Source: Plicaturopsis crispa FD-325 SS-3 (Eukaryota; Basidiomycota; Agaricomycetes; Amylocorticiales; Amylocorticiaceae). Taken from it: DNA of 64,000 bases. The translations under genes were made by a program, and so were the position numbers. The number at the start of each line of letters is the position of its first letter. Within the stretch, counting starts at the first letter, position 1. The stretch is taken from contig KN832564.1 of NCBI GenBank assembly GCA_000827205.1, forward strand, positions 538,579 through 602,578. Direction: 5' to 3'. Below are positions 60,419-64,000 of this stretch, piece by piece. Under the pieces are notes generated by a model. The model worked only from the letters and a program-made list of their open reading frames with translations, did no database searches and had not been told where the DNA came from.

Positions 60419-62613
60419 CTATGATGACACCTGCGAATCGCTGGACGTCCTCCGATATCTCCTGTCTAAAATCCATTTTAACCCATAGCTTGCTCCTAGA
60501 ATGACCACGAAGCACCCGACTACAGCAGCTCCGATATATCCTGACGCGTCGTTCGCCTGAAAAAAATATGAGAATTATCCGCGACAAGAATCGCTCGAAC
60601 GCCTTTGACGATGAACGAGTGACATACCTTCGCCCAGGCTCTCCACCATCGCCCAGCGAGTCCAGAGCCCTCAGAGCTGGCAGCTTCCACACAGTGCGAG
60701 CAATTGTCTCCGATGAGACCCATGATCTCAATCAAAGATATCCTACGCGACAAAGCAGAAGACATTTTAGCGTCATCAAGTACATGACTTCGTCGAAGGG
60801 AACGGACGAACGAGAAGGCGACACATATACTCATGAGCGTCAACCAGATAGAAAGACTCGACATCGTCTGTAGCTTGGCTTCCGTCCGTCGTCTACGTAT
60901 ATCAGGATCTATAATGGAAGCGGTCGCGTCGGCAGGAGCAATCTCCTTTGTCACAGCCGGGTCCGCAGCTAGAGCGGACGCTGCCCTCTCGAGATCTAAA
61001 CCTGAACCGATGGTCGGAGCGTCAACTCGGGCTGTTCGTGTATCGGACACGATAGCCGCTGAATCGACTAGAGGATGTGAAACTCTTCCCGAATGCTGAA
61101 AAAATGCCCACTGTCCGTCCAAGGAAGATTTCGGGGGCCTAGCGTACGCATATATCATGAGGATGGAGTCGAGAGAACTATTCCCTCAGTGAGTTTGGTG
61201 AGATGGCGCCAGTGCTAGAATTGCTTACTCTACTAGAGACATCCCTGCGGTGAAGAGGAAAGGAAGGATCACGATTGAGCTGGACTTGATGTGAATATCT
61301 GGAGCCAGGGCTGAGAGTGCCAAAAGTGCAATAGACGAGGCTGTGTCGAACCCAAGGCCTGCAATGGGTACAAGTGATAGAACACAACGGAATACAAAAT
61401 TAGGAGAGCATGTCTCTGGGGCGCATGAGACGGGCTTACCGAATAATACACCGATAGGGTAGAGCTGTGGGACATTGAGATCACTGCATCAGCACTATCA
61501 CGCTAGGAATAAAAGTCAGAAATGCAGACCTTCCAGCTCGCATCAACTAGTCTCAATAGTTTACTGAGCGCCAAAAACATGAAACCGCCTCCTTGAAGTT
61601 CTTTGGGATATTCGTCTTCGACGACATTCCCGCTCGCTGTAGCATTTGCTGACTAGAACATGGCTCGGATGTCAGGAATCGCGTAAAAGTATACGTATAA
61701 TGGTGGCGGCCATAGCTGACCCGTCTACGTCGCTGCCTCGCGATTCGGAAGAGTACCTACAAAAGCGCGCCATAATCAGTCAAAAATGAAAGGAAAGCCT
61801 GTCGGTTTGTGCCTTCATGAGACTATGAGAAAGAGTGAGTCCAAACTTACGATAGAGTTGAAAAGTGCAATAAGGAACAGGAAACTGGCGGAAACCGACG
61901 TGCCGACAATGCCTCCCACAGACGAGAGCGGGCTTCCTGATATGATACATGTGCAGTCAGGTTCATGTGCAACGAGTGAGTCAAGCGTTTTTACCATCGA
62001 AATGAGACCAGATAGAGACAGATACTGCGATAGCTAAAGGTAACATAGCACATGAACATGAACACTGTGAGGAGTTCCGAGGTAAGTACCTACCTATATT
62101 GAATGCGATCACTATCGTCGAGTGCCTTGATAAAACCGACAGTTATTGAGGTGTCTTATTTGCGCGTGTACTTTACTAACCCGAGGGAGAAAAAGAGTCC
62201 GCACGTAATGGGAAGGTGCCCCAAGGATATCATATTCCGTGTTGCGTTGTCGATGGCAGCTATGTGGTCTGCATCAAGGCCATGTCTACCATTATTACAG
62301 TTAGCATGGATCGTCTGAACAAATTTGTGATGCGATAGACGACTAGAGAATGAGCGAACCGTAGACCAAGAGTCTGCAGTGGGACTTAGTCAGATGGCGA
62401 TGGAATAAATGCAAAAGGTTCACAACTTCGTACCCATGCGAGTACGCCGATTCCAAGCAACCGCGACTTGTCTTCTCGTCCCAACACAATTCCAGCAGCT
62501 GTCCATATAGCTGCGTTCGCGAGCAGTTCCGCGCTAAGCAGAAGGATTGAACGGGCCAGGAGAGTAAGCTTCGGCAGGCGTCTCCGGCGAGTCAGCTTTC
62601 GACAGACTAGCAT
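60419..62613 (-). CDS. NiCoT nickel/cobalt transporter
   Basis: A high-affinity nickel/cobalt permease of the NicO/NiCoT family in the plasma membrane. The signature in helix II is clear: LGLRHGLDADHIAAIDNATR, with the motif HGLDADHI. Next is LPITCGLFFSLGHSTIVI, the second signature. Further family parts: VGGIVGTSVSASFLFLIALF, YPIGVLFGLGFDTASSIALL, VILPFLFTAGMSLVDS and MIYAYA. The last helices include SLIEIMGLIGDNC and DASGYIGAAVVGCFVVILGA. A hydrophilic loop (SGLDLERAASALAADP) separates them. A short tail ends SSDSQVSS. At least eight introns. Nickel uptake in fungi mainly serves urease. Met 62613 is preferred to 62670, whose extra residues look non-coding. Confidence 0.87.
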
Positions 62614-63043
62614 GCTGCCACTGCTAGCGCAGTTCAGAGCAAAAAAAATCTGCGGCGGATTGCAACGCACAGGAATTATTTCTAGATATCAGTAGTTAGA
62701 GTCTTTTGACCGTTTGTCTGCCAATTGTGTAACATCCGAGTGGGTGGTAGCCTAGGACTAGAAGTCGATACCAAGTCAATGAGAAATCGAGATAACGTCG
62801 CAAAGCCTTTGCCAAACTCAAACAAACAACGCTTCTCCCTACCGAGATCTACCCCTGTCCGAGTCCACGTTGACGCCACGCGACGCGCTGCTCTTCCCGT
62901 CCGTCGTGTCGTGTCTCCGAAATCTGTCCCATTCACGGTCGTCTTTCCGACGTCTTTCAACGCAACGCCGCTGATTCTCTAAAGATTTACTCTCTGTTTC
63001 TAGCCGTGTAGTACCGCGATCGACTGCGCAGGAAGTGCACTTG
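62614..63043. other. Divergent promoter region
   Basis: Spacer between the NiCoT (-) and Derlin (+) starts. Overlapping frames in both directions carry no domain. Confidence 0.5.
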
Positions 63044-64000
63044 ATGCCTGTTGGAATCGAGGCTTGGGTGACTCAGATACCACCTATAACGCGCGCATGG
63101 CTAGCACTGTCGGTGCTCACAAGTCTGGCCGTAGTACGTCTTGTTTCCATATGAAGGACGTCTTGGAATCTGACATCATGCGTGGTGACTCCAGCAATGC
63201 CATATCGTGGCGCCACTGCAGCTGTACTTTAGTTTCAAGTCTGCAGTCATTAATGCACAGGTGCGTGTCTCAAGTTTGTCTCACTTTCCTCGCCGCTAGC
63301 TTATGCGGATTGATTTGACAAGCCATGGCGTGCGTTGACGACGTTTTTCTACTTCGGTTCGATATCGTTGGACTTTGTATTCCATTTGTTCTTCTTGTGC
63401 GTGGGATCTTTCGTGATGTGGTATTTTCCTCCCCGTGTCGCTAATTTGCAATCACAGTATGCGGTATAGTCGGATGTTGGAAGAGTCCTCCTTTGCGAAC
63501 CGGAAAGCCGATTACTTTTGGCTCTTGTTCCTCTCCTCTATCATGCTCTTGGTATGCTCTACGTTCGCCGCTATATCAATCCCGGAGACTGACCGCTTCT
63601 CAGTTCCTATCTCCGCTGTTCAATCTCCCATTCCTCTCTTCCTCTCTTGCATTCGTACCCATCTACGTTTGGTCTCGGCGCCATCCGTCGACGCCGATGT
63701 CTCTGTTCGGGCTATTCACAATTACCGCGCCGTATCTCCCTATAGCGCTCATCGCATTCTCGTGGATTTTGAATGGCAGCTGGAAGGCAGCGGCAGGAGA
63801 CCTTGTGGGCTGTATTGTTGGTCACATCGGATGGTTTGCGCGCGATGTGTGGAGTCGGGAGATGGTCGGAGGCCCAACATTCTTGAGCGATGCACCCGAT
63901 AGATTGCAAGTACTTGCGCTTATCCCCTGTCATTTCCAGCTAACATTCCGACTATAGAAAACGCTTATTTGGGGAAGCCTAGGAATTCCGTTCAAGATGG
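63044..64000 (+). CDS. Derlin (Der1-like) ERAD protein, 3' end outside window
   Basis: A rhomboid pseudoprotease of the ER membrane that helps move misfolded proteins out for degradation with Cdc48. Only the first ~230 codons are in the window. MPVGIEAWVTQIPPITRAWL is followed by QLYFSFKSAVINAQ and WRALTTFFYFGSISLDFVFH, a family hallmark. Then come RYSRMLEESSFANRKADYFW, FVPIYVWSRRHPSTPMSLFG and GDLVGCIVGHIGWFARDVW. Membrane helices match the Derlin layout. Exon breaks are short introns (about 63133-63208, 63261-63331, 63393-63458). The final exon begins after AG at about 63958 and runs off the edge. It starts divergently from the NiCoT gene. Confidence 0.88.

Noticed and set aside
50264-62613. 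Secondary-metabolite gene cluster
   Set aside because: A peptidase, two monooxygenases and a metal transporter are present, but no PKS, NRPS, terpene synthase or cluster regulator.

Overview
The window is nuclear DNA from a filamentous basidiomycete, most likely a mushroom-forming Agaricomycete. Genes are compact and packed on both strands, and most are cut by many 45-65 bp GT-AG introns. Several families typical of Agaricomycetes occur: a C2-NACHT STAND protein, a DUF6534 seven-helix membrane protein, three F-box-like proteins and basidiomycete-style monooxygenases. Polyporales is a guess from gene content only. All CDS spans below are genomic and include introns, which I inferred by eye from splice signals and protein-family continuity.

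Layout. 0-7 kb: C2-NACHT NTPase, F-box-like protein, short-chain dehydrogenase. 7-8.7 kb: gene-poor, with a MITE-like inverted-repeat element and a short perfect hairpin. 8.7-13.2 kb: DUF6534 protein, F-box protein, small orphan membrane protein. 13.6-20 kb: type 1 methionine aminopeptidase, membrane-anchored Cu/Zn superoxide dismutase, secreted agmatinase-like enzyme, ribosomal protein uL22 (RPL17). 20.7-34.2 kb: RasGEF, Rsp5-type HECT ligase, ERG6, a disordered hypothetical protein, a Ran1/Sks1-like kinase. 34.2-36.1 kb: gene-poor, with a possible EF-hand gene relic. 36.1-45.4 kb: EAF7-like NuA4 subunit, UFD2 (E4 U-box ligase), mitochondrial bL35, histidine phosphatase, AN1 zinc-finger protein, small CaaX-box protein. 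45.9-50 kb: second secreted agmatinase-like gene and a DUF4436-like membrane protein. 50.2-60.3 kb: secreted serine carboxypeptidase and two paralogous FAD monooxygenases that bracket an F-box-like gene. 60.4-64 kb: NiCoT nickel/cobalt transporter and a Derlin cut by the window edge.

Most genes are ordinary housekeeping loci. Four encode ubiquitin or ER-quality-control functions (RSP5, UFD2, AN1 protein, Derlin). The lineage-specific parts are two dispersed or local duplications (agmatinase pair, monooxygenase pair), the STAND protein and the fold-back element. Several genes need very small exons (11, 8 and possibly 2 nt) to keep their reading frames. I found no rRNA, tRNA, CRISPR array or retroelement that I could support, and no clear evidence of a wholly new system.
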